This document shows positions 44,618 to 53,257 of a stretch of DNA of 64,000 nt, piece after piece. Under the pieces are notes generated by a model. That model saw only the letters and a program-made list of their open reading frames with translations. It ran no database searches and had not been told where the DNA came from. The DNA comes from UBA5336 sp964415675 (GTDB taxonomy: Bacteria > Pseudomonadota > Alphaproteobacteria > Caulobacterales > Hyphomonadaceae), in the NCBI GenBank assembly GCA_964415675.1, contig CAYQBG010000001.1, forward strand, positions 186,001 through 250,000. The letters run 5' to 3'. Position numbers and translations under genes: made by a program. How positions within the stretch are numbered: the stretch's first letter is position 1; every line of letters begins with the position of its first letter.

Positions 44618-46453
44618 CTACTCCCCCGGCGTTTTCGCCCCGGACCTGTCGAGCGCGACGCCGGACGCATCGACTTCCATTGCCCGCGTATGATCGTCAG
44701 AGTGGCGCGAAAGCTTGCGCAGCCACGGGCTGAGCAGGATCAGCGCCGCGCCGAGCGCCACCGCAGCGGTGCCGAGTTGCAGATAGACCGCATTATAGGC
44801 TGCAAGACTTTCCGCCGTCGGGGCGCCTTCCGGCACCTGCGTGCGCTTGGCGACTTCTGCCGCAATCACATTGGCGAAGGACGAGGCGAGGAACCAGTAG
44901 CCCATCATGAAACCGACAATCTGCGGCGCTGACATCTTGGTCACCGCCGAAAGGCCCACCGGCGAGAGGAACACCTCACCCGTCGTGTGCAACAGATACA
45001 TCAGGATGATGAACAGGACCGAGATGCGCAGCGCACCGGCTGCATCCGGCGTGGCGGTCTGGATGCCGAGATTGAGGATATAGAAGCCGGCCCCGATCTG
45101 CACCATGCCAAATCCGAACTTGATGAAGGCGTTCGGCTCCCAGCCGCGATCGCCAAGCCAGGTCCACAGCGCGGCGACGATCGGCGCAAACACGATGATG
45201 AAATACGGGTTCGCCGATTGAAGATATGTGGCCGGGAACTCCTGCCCGCCAATCTCATTGACGACATGTGCCCCGGCAAACAGGTTCAGCGAGGTCGGCC
45301 CCTGGTCGAACAGGGTCCAGAACAGGACCGACGAAATCGACAGGATCAGCAGGCCGATCATCGAATTGCGCGTGTCGGCATCAAGCTTTGTCAGCATGTA
45401 AAACACGATCGCGGCGGTCACGAGAAAGAAGACCGGATACATCGCGGCTGAAGTGAAAGTGGAAAACTGCAGCAGGACAAAGGCCACCGCCGCAAAGCCA
45501 AGCCCGGCGAGATAGACCAGCCATTCCCGGTTCAGCCCCGCAAAGACCGGCGTTTTCAGATCCACGCCAGCGGGCGGCTCGGCGCGTCCCTCCAGCCAGC
45601 CCTGCCCGAACACGAACACGACCAGCCCGGCCAGCATGCCGATGGCGGCCAGCCCGAAGCCGAGCGACCAGCCATAATTCGCCGCCGCCCAGCCGCACGC
45701 GATGCCCGACAGGAAGGAACCGAGATTGATACCCATATAATACAGGGTGAAACCGCTGTCGCGCCGTCGGTCGCCCTGCTCATAAAGCGCGCCGACACAG
45801 GTCGAGATGTTCGGCTTGAGGAAGCCGACCCCCGCCACGATCAGCGCCAGCGCCGCAAACAGGATCGTCTCATAGAGCGGGCTGCGCACGCGCTCCACCG
45901 TGCCTGTCAGTGTGGCGGTCTCGCCGCCCGGCCCGGCATAGCTCACAGCACGCACGGGCGAGCCCTCTTCAGGCTGCACGAAGGCCGTGACCGCATAGGC
46001 CTCACCGTCCACGACAATTTCGCGCTGGTCGCGCGTTTCGCTATAGGTCGGCCGTTCCAGGGCATAATCTGCGCCGTCAACCACCAGCTTTTCGCTCGCG
46101 GGCGGCCCGTGAAAGCCCATCAGGCCATGGCCGGCGACCAGCAGCACCGCCCCGAATGTCACCGCCTTGCGAAAGCCGATATATTTGTCCGCCAGCCAGC
46201 CGCCGAGCAGCGGGCCGAGATAGACCAGCGCCACATAGGCGCCATACAGGGTCAGCGAGAAGGAACTGTCGAACAGGAAATGCCAGGTGAGATAGAAGAT
46301 CAGCAGCGCGCGCATCCCGTAATAGGAAAACCGCTCCCACATCTCGGCGAAGAACAGGATGTACAGCCCGCGCGGATGCTTGCGCATCTCCCACATCGAA
46401 AAAGCGAAGATCAGCGGCACAAGCGCCAGCGCGGCGAAGAGAAGGATCTGCAT
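44618..46453 (-). CDS. POT/PTR family proton-dependent oligopeptide transporter
   Basis: A 611-residue inner-membrane symporter for di- and tripeptides. The PTR2 signature is present in EMWERFSYYGMRALLIFYL (ExxER), and later GINLGSFLSG. Fourteen or so helices are expected. Between about residues 105 and 190 there is a long hydrophilic insert (VVDGADYALERPTY...EIVVDGEAYAV...TATLTGTVERV) that is mainly beta-like and probably periplasmic; most family members have only a short loop here. The start at 46453 (MQILLFAAL) is chosen over an upstream GTG. It is convergent with the rhodanese gene. Confidence 0.92.
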   Translation of the reverse strand: MQILLFAALALVPLIFAFSMWEMRKHPRGLYILFFAEMWERFSYYGMRALLIFYLTWHFLFDSSFSLTLYGAYVALVYLGPLLGGWLADKYIGFRKAVTFGAVLLVAGHGLMGFHGPPASEKLVVDGADYALERPTYSETRDQREIVVDGEAYAVTAFVQPEEGSPVRAVSYAGPGGETATLTGTVERVRSPLYETILFAALALIVAGVGFLKPNISTCVGALYEQGDRRRDSGFTLYYMGINLGSFLSGIACGWAAANYGWSLGFGLAAIGMLAGLVVFVFGQGWLEGRAEPPAGVDLKTPVFAGLNREWLVYLAGLGFAAVAFVLLQFSTFTSAAMYPVFFLVTAAIVFYMLTKLDADTRNSMIGLLILSISSVLFWTLFDQGPTSLNLFAGAHVVNEIGGQEFPATYLQSANPYFIIVFAPIVAALWTWLGDRGWEPNAFIKFGFGMVQIGAGFYILNLGIQTATPDAAGALRISVLFIILMYLLHTTGEVFLSPVGLSAVTKMSAPQIVGFMMGYWFLASSFANVIAAEVAKRTQVPEGAPTAESLAAYNAVYLQLGTAAVALGAALILLSPWLRKLSRHSDDHTRAMEVDASGVALDRSGAKTPGE

Positions 46454-46745
46454 GAATGGCCCTGCCCGGATATCCAGTGTTGACGACCCGCCACGCCCCC
46501 GGCGCGCGATTTGTGACACTTTGACCACGGGCTCCGAGATGGCTCAAGGCAGAATGTGCTGCCCAGGCTACGAAAAAAGGGTAGGGTTTTTCGGAACGCG
46601 GCGAGTGGCGCAGGCTGCGGCGACATCGGGGATCGGACGATCATGTCAGGTCGGCAAAACCTCGCTGACAGTGAGAATCCGCAATTGCCGATAGCCGGGC
46701 CGGTCGCAGACGCCTAAACTGCTGTCCAGGAAGAAAGGTCCACCC

Positions 46746-47300
46746 ATGCATCTCACCCGCCTGCCCTTTTTCGCCGCGCTTCTCCTCGCGCTTGCCCTTC
46801 TCGCCGCATGCGCCAGCACGCCCGGCGGCTTTGACCAGCGCGAGGTGGCCGATGATTCGCGCCGCGCCCTCTCGCGCCTTCTCGAAAGCAACAGCGCCGC
46901 GCGCGCGATTGCCGGCCAGGCCCATTCCGTGGTCGTCTTCCCCTCCATCGTGAAAGGCGGGCTTGTCGTCGGCGGGGCCTATGGCGAGGGCACCCATCTG
47001 CGCGCCGGCGCGGTGCAGGATTATTACACTTCGATCAGCGGCAGCTGGGGCCTGCAGGCGGGCGCGCAGAGCTATGGCTATGCGCTCTTCCTGATGGATG
47101 CCGGCGCGGCCGATTATCTCAGCCGCTCGGATGGCTGGGAAATCGGCGTCGGCCCGACCGTCGTCGTGGTCGATGCCGGCAAGGCCGAAAACCTCTCCAG
47201 CTCCACCCTGAGAGAAGACGCCTACGCCTTCATCTTCAACCAACGCGGCCTGATGGCCGGCGTAAGCATCGAGGGCACGAAAGTGACGAAGGTGCGTTAG
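46746..47300 (+). CDS. SYLF-domain (YSC84-like) lipoprotein
   Basis: A 184-residue predicted lipoprotein with lipobox LLAAC (about residue 20). The mature domain matches the lipid-binding SYLF/YSC84 type: VVFPSIVKGGLVVGGAYGEG, SISGSWGLQAGAQSYGYALFLM and the C-terminal AYAFIFNQRGLMAGVSIEG. In eukaryotes SYLF domains bind phosphoinositides; bacterial members are periplasmic with unknown ligand. The ATG at 46746 follows AAGAAAGGTCCACCC. It is a single gene ahead of uvrB, separated by 94 bases. Confidence 0.9.
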   Translation: MHLTRLPFFAALLLALALLAACASTPGGFDQREVADDSRRALSRLLESNSAARAIAGQAHSVVVFPSIVKGGLVVGGAYGEGTHLRAGAVQDYYTSISGSWGLQAGAQSYGYALFLMDAGAADYLSRSDGWEIGVGPTVVVVDAGKAENLSSSTLREDAYAFIFNQRGLMAGVSIEGTKVTKVR

Positions 47301-47394
47301 GGGGCATGACAGTTTCCCGGCATTCTCCATACCCCATAAAAGCCCCCCAGATCGCGCCTTAACGCCCCGCGCGTTCCGCCCTACATTGCCGGAC

Positions 47395-49590
47395 ATGCCC
47401 AAGCCCATGAAAGGCGTCTCTGACGCCGCTGCGATTTTCGAGTTCGATGCCTTCCGCAATGTGATCGGCGCGCCCGAGGCGTGGGCGCCCCACCGGCCGG
47501 AGCGCGACTGGGAGAAGATCGAGGGCGGGCGCCGCTTCCGGCTCGATGCCGAGTATGAGCCCGCCGGCGACCAGCGCACCGCCATCCCCGAACTGGTCGA
47601 GGGCACACAGGCCGGCGAGCGCGACCAGGTCCTGCTCGGCGCGACCGGCACGGGCAAGACCTTCACCATGGCGCAGGTGATCGAGCGCACCCAGCGCCCG
47701 GCCCTCATCCTCGCGCCCAACAAGACCCTCGCCGCCCAGCTTTATGGCGAGTTCAAATCCTTCTTCCCCGACAATGCGGTGGAATATTTCGTCTCCTATT
47801 ACGATTATTACCAGCCCGAAGCCTATGTCCCCAATCGCGACCTCTATATCGAGAAGGAATCCTCGATCAACGAGGCGATCGACCGGATGCGCCACTCGGC
47901 CACCCGCGCCATCCTCGAGCGCGATGATGTGATCATCGTCGCCTCGGTCTCGTGCATTTACGGCATCGGCTCGGTCGAGACCTACACCTCGATGACGACC
48001 AAGCTGGAAGCGGGACAACAGATCGACCCGCGCGAGGTCATGCAGCAGCTCGTCGCCCTGCAGTATAATCGCAATGACGTCTCCTTCTCGCGTGGCTCAT
48101 TCCGCGTGAAGGGCGATGTTATCGACATTTTCCCCGCCCATTATGAAGACCGCGCCTGGAAACTCTCCTTTTTCGGCGACGAGCTGGAGGCGATCACCGA
48201 GTTCGACCCGCTCACCGGGCGCACGCTGCACAAGCTCGACGCGATCAAGCTCTATGCCAACAGCCATTATGTCACCCCGCGCCCGACGCTGAACCAGGCC
48301 ATCGGCTCCATCAAGGAGGAGCTGAAATCCACCATCGCGCATTTCGAGGCGAACGGAAAACTGCTCGAAGCCCAGCGGATCGAGCAGCGCACGCAATATG
48401 ACCTGGAAATGCTCGCCGCGACCGGCTCGTGCAACGGGATCGAGAATTACAGCCGCTATCTCACCGGGCGCAAGCCGGGCGAGCCGCCGCCGACCCTGTT
48501 CGAATACATCCCCGACAATGCCCTCCTCTTCGTCGATGAGAGCCACCAGACCATTCCGCAGCTCGGCGCGATGTTCCGCGGCGACTTCAACCGCAAGCGC
48601 ACCCTGGCCGAATATGGCTTCCGCCTGCCATCCTGCGCCGATAATCGCCCGCTGCGCTTTGAGGAATGGGACGCGATGCGCCCGCAGACGCTGCATGTCT
48701 CCGCCACGCCCGGCCCATGGGAGATGGAGCGCACCGGCGGGGTCTTCACCGAACAGGTGATCCGCCCCACGGGCCTGATCGATCCGCCGGTGGAGGTGCG
48801 CCCCGTGGCGGCGGATGGGGCCAACCAGGTCGATGATGTCCTCGCCGAGATCCGCGAGACCACCGCCGCCGGCCACCGCACGCTTGTCACCACGCTGACC
48901 AAGAAAATGTCCGAGGATCTCACCGAATACCTGCATGAACAGGGCGTACGCGTGCGCTACATGCATTCGGATATCGACACGGTGGAGCGGATCGAGATCA
49001 TCCGCGACCTGCGCCTTGGCGAGTTCGATGTGCTGGTCGGCATCAACCTCCTGCGCGAGGGGCTCGACATTCCCGAATGCGGCCTGGTCGCCATTCTCGA
49101 TGCGGACAAGGAGGGCTTCCTGCGTTCGGAGACCTCGCTGGTGCAGACCATTGGCCGCGCGGCGCGCAATGCCGACGCGCGCGTCATCCTCTATGCCGAC
49201 CGCATCACCGGCTCGATGCAGCGCGCCATGGACGAGACCGAGCGAAGGCGCGTCAAACAGCTCGCCTATAATGAGGAACACGGCATCACACCGACCACGA
49301 TCAAGCGCGCCGTCGCCGACATACTCGGCGAGCTCGGCGAGAAACGCCCCGCCGGCAATTATGGCGAAGGCCAACTCAAGGGCGGCAAGTCCCGCCGCGG
49401 GCGCGAACGCCGAGGCGTTGCAGAAGCCCCCGCCTTGCCACTTGCGGGCGAACCGGGACATAATATCGGCGCACACATCGCCGACCTGGAACGCCAGATG
49501 CGAGACGCAGCGGCGAATCTGGAGTTCGAGGAAGCGGCGCGGCTGCGCGATGAGGTGAAGAAGCTGAGAGAGGCGGAGTTGGGGGTTTAG
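47395..49590 (+). CDS. uvrB: Excinuclease ABC subunit UvrB
   Basis: A 731-residue DNA-damage recognition helicase of nucleotide excision repair, which loads with UvrA and recruits UvrC. Motifs are the Walker A GATGTGKTFT, the beta-hairpin YYDYYQPEAYVP, DEXH box LLFVDESHQT, motif VI QTIGRAARN, and the C-terminal UVR domain (IADLERQMRDAAANLEFEEAA) that contacts UvrC. The frame allows an in-frame TTG three codons earlier; ATG at 47395 is used. Length is slightly above E. coli UvrB (673) because of a longer linker near the C-terminus (rich in Gly, Arg, Ala). Confidence 0.97.
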   Translation: MPKPMKGVSDAAAIFEFDAFRNVIGAPEAWAPHRPERDWEKIEGGRRFRLDAEYEPAGDQRTAIPELVEGTQAGERDQVLLGATGTGKTFTMAQVIERTQRPALILAPNKTLAAQLYGEFKSFFPDNAVEYFVSYYDYYQPEAYVPNRDLYIEKESSINEAIDRMRHSATRAILERDDVIIVASVSCIYGIGSVETYTSMTTKLEAGQQIDPREVMQQLVALQYNRNDVSFSRGSFRVKGDVIDIFPAHYEDRAWKLSFFGDELEAITEFDPLTGRTLHKLDAIKLYANSHYVTPRPTLNQAIGSIKEELKSTIAHFEANGKLLEAQRIEQRTQYDLEMLAATGSCNGIENYSRYLTGRKPGEPPPTLFEYIPDNALLFVDESHQTIPQLGAMFRGDFNRKRTLAEYGFRLPSCADNRPLRFEEWDAMRPQTLHVSATPGPWEMERTGGVFTEQVIRPTGLIDPPVEVRPVAADGANQVDDVLAEIRETTAAGHRTLVTTLTKKMSEDLTEYLHEQGVRVRYMHSDIDTVERIEIIRDLRLGEFDVLVGINLLREGLDIPECGLVAILDADKEGFLRSETSLVQTIGRAARNADARVILYADRITGSMQRAMDETERRRVKQLAYNEEHGITPTTIKRAVADILGELGEKRPAGNYGEGQLKGGKSRRGRERRGVAEAPALPLAGEPGHNIGAHIADLERQMRDAAANLEFEEAARLRDEVKKLREAELGV

Positions 49591-49681
49591 ATGCCTTAGA
49601 AGCATCGTTGCAAACGGCATTCATCGCAAGCATTAATGAATGATTATTATAAACAATTTTAGCAATGTCAATAAAATAACA

Positions 49682-50146
49682 CTACCACACTTTACAGAAA
49701 ACTTTCTCTAAACGCAATTTTAGACTGGACCATTTTCTTTGAATAAAATTCCGAGCGACACCCAAAGCGAACCCAATTGCGCAGGCCATCAGATGCAGAA
49801 ATAGCAAAAATATTAATGTTTCAAACGCAACACGAATGACGCCCCAGGCATCTTGTAACGCCCCGTAAGGACTCTCAGCAAACCTACAAAAAAACAGCGT
49901 CCAAATTCCCCACCCACCATAGAACGCAGAGTACAACTTTAATCCATGCTCACGGTGTAGAGAGCAATACCTATCCGTCAATTTTCTGACAAACCACATC
50001 CCAAAATCAGATATGAAAATATCATTATTGCTGAAAAGTTTTCTAAACTCATTTCGAGGCATCCCGCTACACTTCTCATTTGACGGTAGCGGACGCATAT
50101 TGCGCCGATATTTAGCTGGAAATCCTAATTTCACCAAACGACGCAT
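49682..50146 (-). CDS. AT-rich orphan gene, membrane protein of unknown function
   Basis: A protein of about 154 residues if the ATG at 50146 is used; the frame runs on to 50245, but those codons come from the REP palindrome and are probably not natural. ATGs at 50098 and 50062 are other options; none has a clear ribosome-binding site. The C-terminal half has one or two hydrophobic segments (ETLIFLLFLHLMACAIGF) followed by a basic tail. The base composition (about 40% GC by eye) is far from the neighbouring genes, and codons such as AAA and ATA are common, which suggests recent transfer. I do not recognise a family, and it could be a remnant. Confidence 0.45.
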   Translation of the reverse strand: MRRLVKLGFPAKYRRNMRPLPSNEKCSGMPRNEFRKLFSNNDIFISDFGMWFVRKLTDRYCSLHREHGLKLYSAFYGGWGIWTLFFCRFAESPYGALQDAWGVIRVAFETLIFLLFLHLMACAIGFALGVARNFIQRKWSSLKLRLEKVFCKVW

Positions 50147-50192
50147 CACGTGTTGCAGGCGGCGTATCGAAACGCTTCGCGCCTTGTAGCCT

Positions 50193-50281
50193 CGTAGGGT
50201 GCATGGAGCAAAGCGATATGCACCATCCGCCCCCACAGCAAGCACCGACGGTGCATATCGCTACGCTCCATGCACCCTACG
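50193..50281. repeat. REPIN: two inverted REP units next to a RAYT gene
   Basis: Two 35-base arms, 50193-50227 and 50247-50281, match in inverted orientation at 32 of 35 positions, with a 19-base spacer. Each arm begins with GTAG followed by a unit that folds on itself (GGTGCAT ... ATGCACC). The GTAG foot and hairpin are the classical REP layout recognised by REP-associated tyrosine transposases. The stop codon of the transposase gene lies within the GTAG of the right arm. Confidence 0.88.
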
Positions 50282-50801
50282 GGTCGCGTTCGCCGAAATG
50301 GCGGTGTTTCCAGGCTTCGGGGTCGTATTCGAGGCCGCTTTCACGTTTGAAGCGGTGCCATGAGGAATAGGGCCAATCGTCCACATCCGCGACATGGCCG
50401 TGCTTGACCGGGTTGTAATGGATATATCCGATATGCGCGGCGAGGTCGTCCTCATCGCGTATGACGTGTTCCCAATAGCGGCGCTGCCAGACGCCCCGCT
50501 CCCCCTTGCGCCGGCCTTCGCCCCTTTCGGCTTCCGACAAGGCGCGCGTGAACCGGGTCTTGATGAGGCGCCAGCGCATGGCGAAATCATGGTCGCCCTC
50601 CGGCAATTGCCAGAGTGTGTGGAGATGATCGGGCAGGACGACCACGGCAACGGTCTCGAAATTGTGCGACCGCGCCGTCTGCGCCCAGGCCGCGCGCAGC
50701 GCGTCGATGTGCTTTACAAGCAGGCCCGACCGCCGGTCCGCGAGGTTGACGGTGAAGAAATAGGTCCCGCCCGGGATGATGAGCCTTCGGTATTCGGTCA
50801 A
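50277..50801 (-). mobile_element. REP-associated tyrosine transposase (RAYT, Y1_Tnp type)
   Basis: A 174-residue single-strand transposase of the HUH/Y1 family that acts on REP hairpins. It starts at TTG 50801 (TEYRRLIIPGGTYFFTVNL) behind CACGAGGCC; longer frames upstream antisense to the next gene are discarded. The HUH-like pair is in VVLPDHLHTLW (His59, His61) and the catalytic tyrosine is Tyr126 in GYIHYNPVKHG. It then has DDWPYSSWHRF, typical for RAYTs. The TAG stop is part of the GTAG foot of the adjacent REPIN. All catalytic residues seem intact, so the element could be active; such genes are usually single-copy and vertically kept. Confidence 0.92.
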
Positions 50802-50810
50802 GGCAGGCCT

Positions 50811-50840
50811 CGTGGGAGCATGGAGCGACGCGATAGGCGC
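50811..50840 (+). repeat. Degenerate REP unit 5' of the RAYT gene
   Basis: The sequence at 50811-50840 matches about 24 positions of the REP arm (shared GCATGGAGCG and GCGATA cores, GTGG in place of GTAG, one base missing). It lies just outside the transposase start, so the gene is flanked by REP sequences on both sides. Its hairpin is no longer complete. Confidence 0.55.
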
Positions 50841-50951
50841 ATAATAAACCGAAACAAAACCGGTGGTGCTACTCCCCCCACTGGAACTTCGCGCCGCCTC
50901 CCCCCACATCGCCGCCTTTCCCCGCCCCGGACAACAGGAGCCCGTCGCCCC

Positions 50952-51695
50952 ATGAAGCCTGCGCTTGCTGCGATTGTCTTTCTCGGTTTCACCGCTGCAC
51001 CCGCGGGCGCGCAGACGCTCGGCACCGTTTTCGGGCCCGAGGTCGACCCAGACGACCGCGCCGCTGAATACCGCTTCGCCATTGCCGATGAGGGGGAAGG
51101 CGGCTCCGACATGGCCCACCGCATCCATGTCCAGCGCGCTTTTTCCGGCAGTCTCCGCCTGCGCGGCGTGCTGACCTATCGCGACCGCCCCGGCGCCGCG
51201 CCAGAGCCCGACAATCTCCAGGGCGAGCTTCTCTGGCAGCTGGTCGAGCGCACGCCCGGCGGTTATTCCACCGGCCTGCGCTTCGATGCCCGCGTTTCGG
51301 AAGGTGATGACACCCCCCACCAGATCGGCGCGAACTGGACCCATCAATGGGCGCTTGGCGAGGGCTGGCGTGCGCGCGCTGTCCTGCTGCTCGACCGCGA
51401 TGTCGGCCCGGGCAGCCGCGAGGATGTCTTCGTCGAAACGCGCGCCAGCCTCTCGCGCAAACTCGACAATGGCCTGCGCATCGGTCTCGACAGTTTCAAT
51501 GATTATGGCGGTGTCGATGCCGGTTTCGGCGGGTTTGACAACCAGTCCCACCAGCTCGGCGTGTCGGTGGGCGGCGGGCTTGGCGGGAACTGGGGATGGT
51601 CGCTGATGGCGCTGGGCGGGCTGTCGGATAGCGCGCCGGACAGCGACCTGGCCATCCGTATCGGTCGCAGCTTCACGCCCGCCAGTGCCGGGTAA
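50952..51695 (+). CDS. Secreted beta-strand-rich protein, probable outer-membrane barrel
   Basis: A 247-residue protein with a clear signal peptide (MKPALAAIVFLGFTAAPAGA, then QT). The mature part alternates short strands with aromatic or hydrophobic residues at every second position (YRFAIADEG, HRIHVQRAF, LRLRGVLTYRDR, QIGANWTHQWAL, LDRDVG, IGLDSFNDYG) and ends IRIGRSFTPASAG. This pattern fits a small barrel or a beta-sandwich, without any cysteine in the mature part. AGGAG lies 10 bases before the ATG. The frame continues upstream through the RAYT gene but that part is antisense. Function not recognised. Confidence 0.7.
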   Translation: MKPALAAIVFLGFTAAPAGAQTLGTVFGPEVDPDDRAAEYRFAIADEGEGGSDMAHRIHVQRAFSGSLRLRGVLTYRDRPGAAPEPDNLQGELLWQLVERTPGGYSTGLRFDARVSEGDDTPHQIGANWTHQWALGEGWRARAVLLLDRDVGPGSREDVFVETRASLSRKLDNGLRIGLDSFNDYGGVDAGFGGFDNQSHQLGVSVGGGLGGNWGWSLMALGGLSDSAPDSDLAIRIGRSFTPASAG

Positions 51696-52029
51696 CCGCG
51701 CCAACCCGCGGTGAGGATGCGGGCGGCGCGGCACTGAAAGAGGCATGCGACCGGTCTTGGGTGGGGGGACGCCCGGCCACACACCTCTTCAGCCCCCCGG
51801 GCGCGATCTCCCTGCCAGATAGTAGCTGACCGCAATCTGAACGTTCCGGTTGTGTGAGGTTCATCACGCCGATGCGCGGGCGTCGGCCAGATACAGGTCT
51901 GAAAAAATGCTAGTTTCCGCTCGTTAGGCGTCATGTATTGGCGCCTATATCCGGCCCGATTTTCCGCTTCCATAAATCTTCTGAAAGGGTTATTCTGCCG
52001 GCGTAACAAGTTTTCCTTGGGGGTCAGTC
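51696..52029. other. Intergenic region, no gene seen
   Basis: This 334-base gap between the barrel-like gene and the membrane protein gene holds a G-rich segment (TGGGTGGGGGGACGC at 51758-51772) whose run of G can pair with a run of C around 51797. The same 15 bases occur at 29589-29603. The last 180 bases are less GC-rich and probably carry the promoter for the TIR pair. No coding sequence is seen. Confidence 0.4.
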
Positions 52030-52662
52030 ATGGCAAATGGGCGTCTCAAGGTCAGCAATACGATGAAACAGGCGCGCAGGGGCGATGAAGACGCCGTGCG
52101 ACAGCTTTTTCAGGGCTTCATGGGGCCAAGTGAACAGATTGTCGGCTGCGGCTATCTTGGCGCGCTTGGCTATATCCTGCCAGAGCACAGTTTCTGGGCC
52201 GTCACCGACAAACGGGTCTGCGGCCTGCTGATCCGCTTTGGCGGGCGGGTGAATTTCCAGTCCGGCTCGCTCGATCTCGTCAATTCGGTGAATTTCAGCC
52301 AGCCCTCGCTGGTTCATCTCTGGCTGTGGCTGATTGTCTATCTGATTGTCCTGGTCGGCGTGTCATTCGTCGCCGGCGGCTTTCTCGGCAGCATCATCAT
52401 TGAGCTCATCTGGAACTGGTTCGGCCTAGCGCTCTGGGAGAACATGCAGATGTGGCTGATCGGCTTCATGATCGGCGTCTTCCTGTTCGGCCTGTTCATG
52501 ATGCGCTGGGTGATCCGCATCTTCTATCGCCTCGTCAAATCCGGTTGCACCTTCTGGGCGCGCGAGAAGATGCCGGTCTTTGTCTTTGCCGACCGCAACA
52601 ATCTCGCCGCGGCGCAGAGATTCATGCAGGTCTTCGCCGAGGAGAAGCGGGAATATCGCTGA
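52030..52662 (+). CDS. Membrane protein with N-terminal PH-like domain, partner of a TIR protein
   Basis: A 210-residue protein. Residues 35-92 look like a bacterial PH-type domain (HSFWAVTDKRVCGLLIRFGGRV then SLDLVNSVNF), the rest holds two or three transmembrane helices: about 96-130 (possibly two) and 142-165, ending in a short basic cytoplasmic tail (ADRNNLAAAQRFMQVF). The ATG at 52030 is preceded by GGGGGTCAGTC. The TIR-domain gene follows 40 bases downstream on the same strand. Membrane proteins paired with TIR proteins recall defence systems, but I do not recognise this family and the pairing may be unrelated to defence. Confidence 0.75.
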   Translation: MANGRLKVSNTMKQARRGDEDAVRQLFQGFMGPSEQIVGCGYLGALGYILPEHSFWAVTDKRVCGLLIRFGGRVNFQSGSLDLVNSVNFSQPSLVHLWLWLIVYLIVLVGVSFVAGGFLGSIIIELIWNWFGLALWENMQMWLIGFMIGVFLFGLFMMRWVIRIFYRLVKSGCTFWAREKMPVFVFADRNNLAAAQRFMQVFAEEKREYR

Positions 52663-52702
52663 CCCGCGCCGGCTTGCGCCCCCGCACGAGGAGGAGCCGA
52701 AC

Positions 52703-53218
52703 ATGGCCAGCATCTTCATCAGCTATTCGCGCCGCGACACGCGCGCGGTGGACCTGTTGGCCGAGCGGCTTCAGGCGGGCGGGCATAAGGTGTGGATCGA
52801 CCGCGAAGGGATTGATGGCGGCGCCCAGTGGCGCGAACGCATCGTTTCGGCCATCCGGGAAGCAGACGTCTTCCTGCTCGTCCTGACCGCCTCATCGGTC
52901 CAGTCCGACAATGTCCGCCGTGAGCTCGATATCGCGCAGGACTGCCCTGCCCGGCTCCTGCCTGTACAATATGGCCCGGCCACGATCCCCGATGGCTGGA
53001 GCTACCAGCTGGCCGGGGTCCAGGTCATCGATATGGGCACCGATCGCGAGGCCGGCTTTGCCCGGCTGTTTGCCGCCCTCGGTCAAGCCGCGCCAGCGCC
53101 GCAGAGGCCTGCACGCCCGGCGCCGCCTGCCACCGAATCTGTCGACCTGTCAGACCTTGGCGGCGGCGGATTGCTGGGCGGGCTGATGAAGGGCCTGTTC
53201 GGCGGAAAGAAGCGATAG
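52703..53218 (+). CDS. TIR-domain protein (possible NAD-cleaving effector)
   Basis: A 171-residue protein. Residues 1-125 form a TIR domain: ASIFISYSRRDTRAVDLLAERL (strand A and helix), GHKVWIDREGI (BB-loop region), ADVFLLVLTASSVQSDN, and the following helix with the putative NADase glutamate, Glu74 in VRRELDIA. After a Pro/Ala linker (130-145) the C-terminus is a Gly/Leu-rich segment (LGGGGLLGGLMKGLFGG) ending KKR, which could touch a membrane. GAGGAGGAG precedes the ATG. Bacterial TIR proteins act in phage defence or signalling by making or destroying NAD derivatives. It forms a two-gene unit with the membrane protein before it. Confidence 0.88.
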   Translation: MASIFISYSRRDTRAVDLLAERLQAGGHKVWIDREGIDGGAQWRERIVSAIREADVFLLVLTASSVQSDNVRRELDIAQDCPARLLPVQYGPATIPDGWSYQLAGVQVIDMGTDREAGFARLFAALGQAAPAPQRPARPAPPATESVDLSDLGGGGLLGGLMKGLFGGKKR

Positions 53219-53257
53219 GGCGGACCTGCACCCGCCGCCGGCGCCCTCAGCAAAGCC

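Noticed and set aside
51758..51772. 15-base G-rich match with 29589-29603
   Set aside because: A shared 15-mer between two GC-rich spots in 64 kb can arise by chance; kept only as a side remark, not as an RNA family.
50802..51782. Minus-strand extension of the RAYT frame to 51782 (501 codons)
   Set aside because: The upstream part is antisense to the secreted barrel-like gene, and family similarity begins only at the TTG start at 50801.
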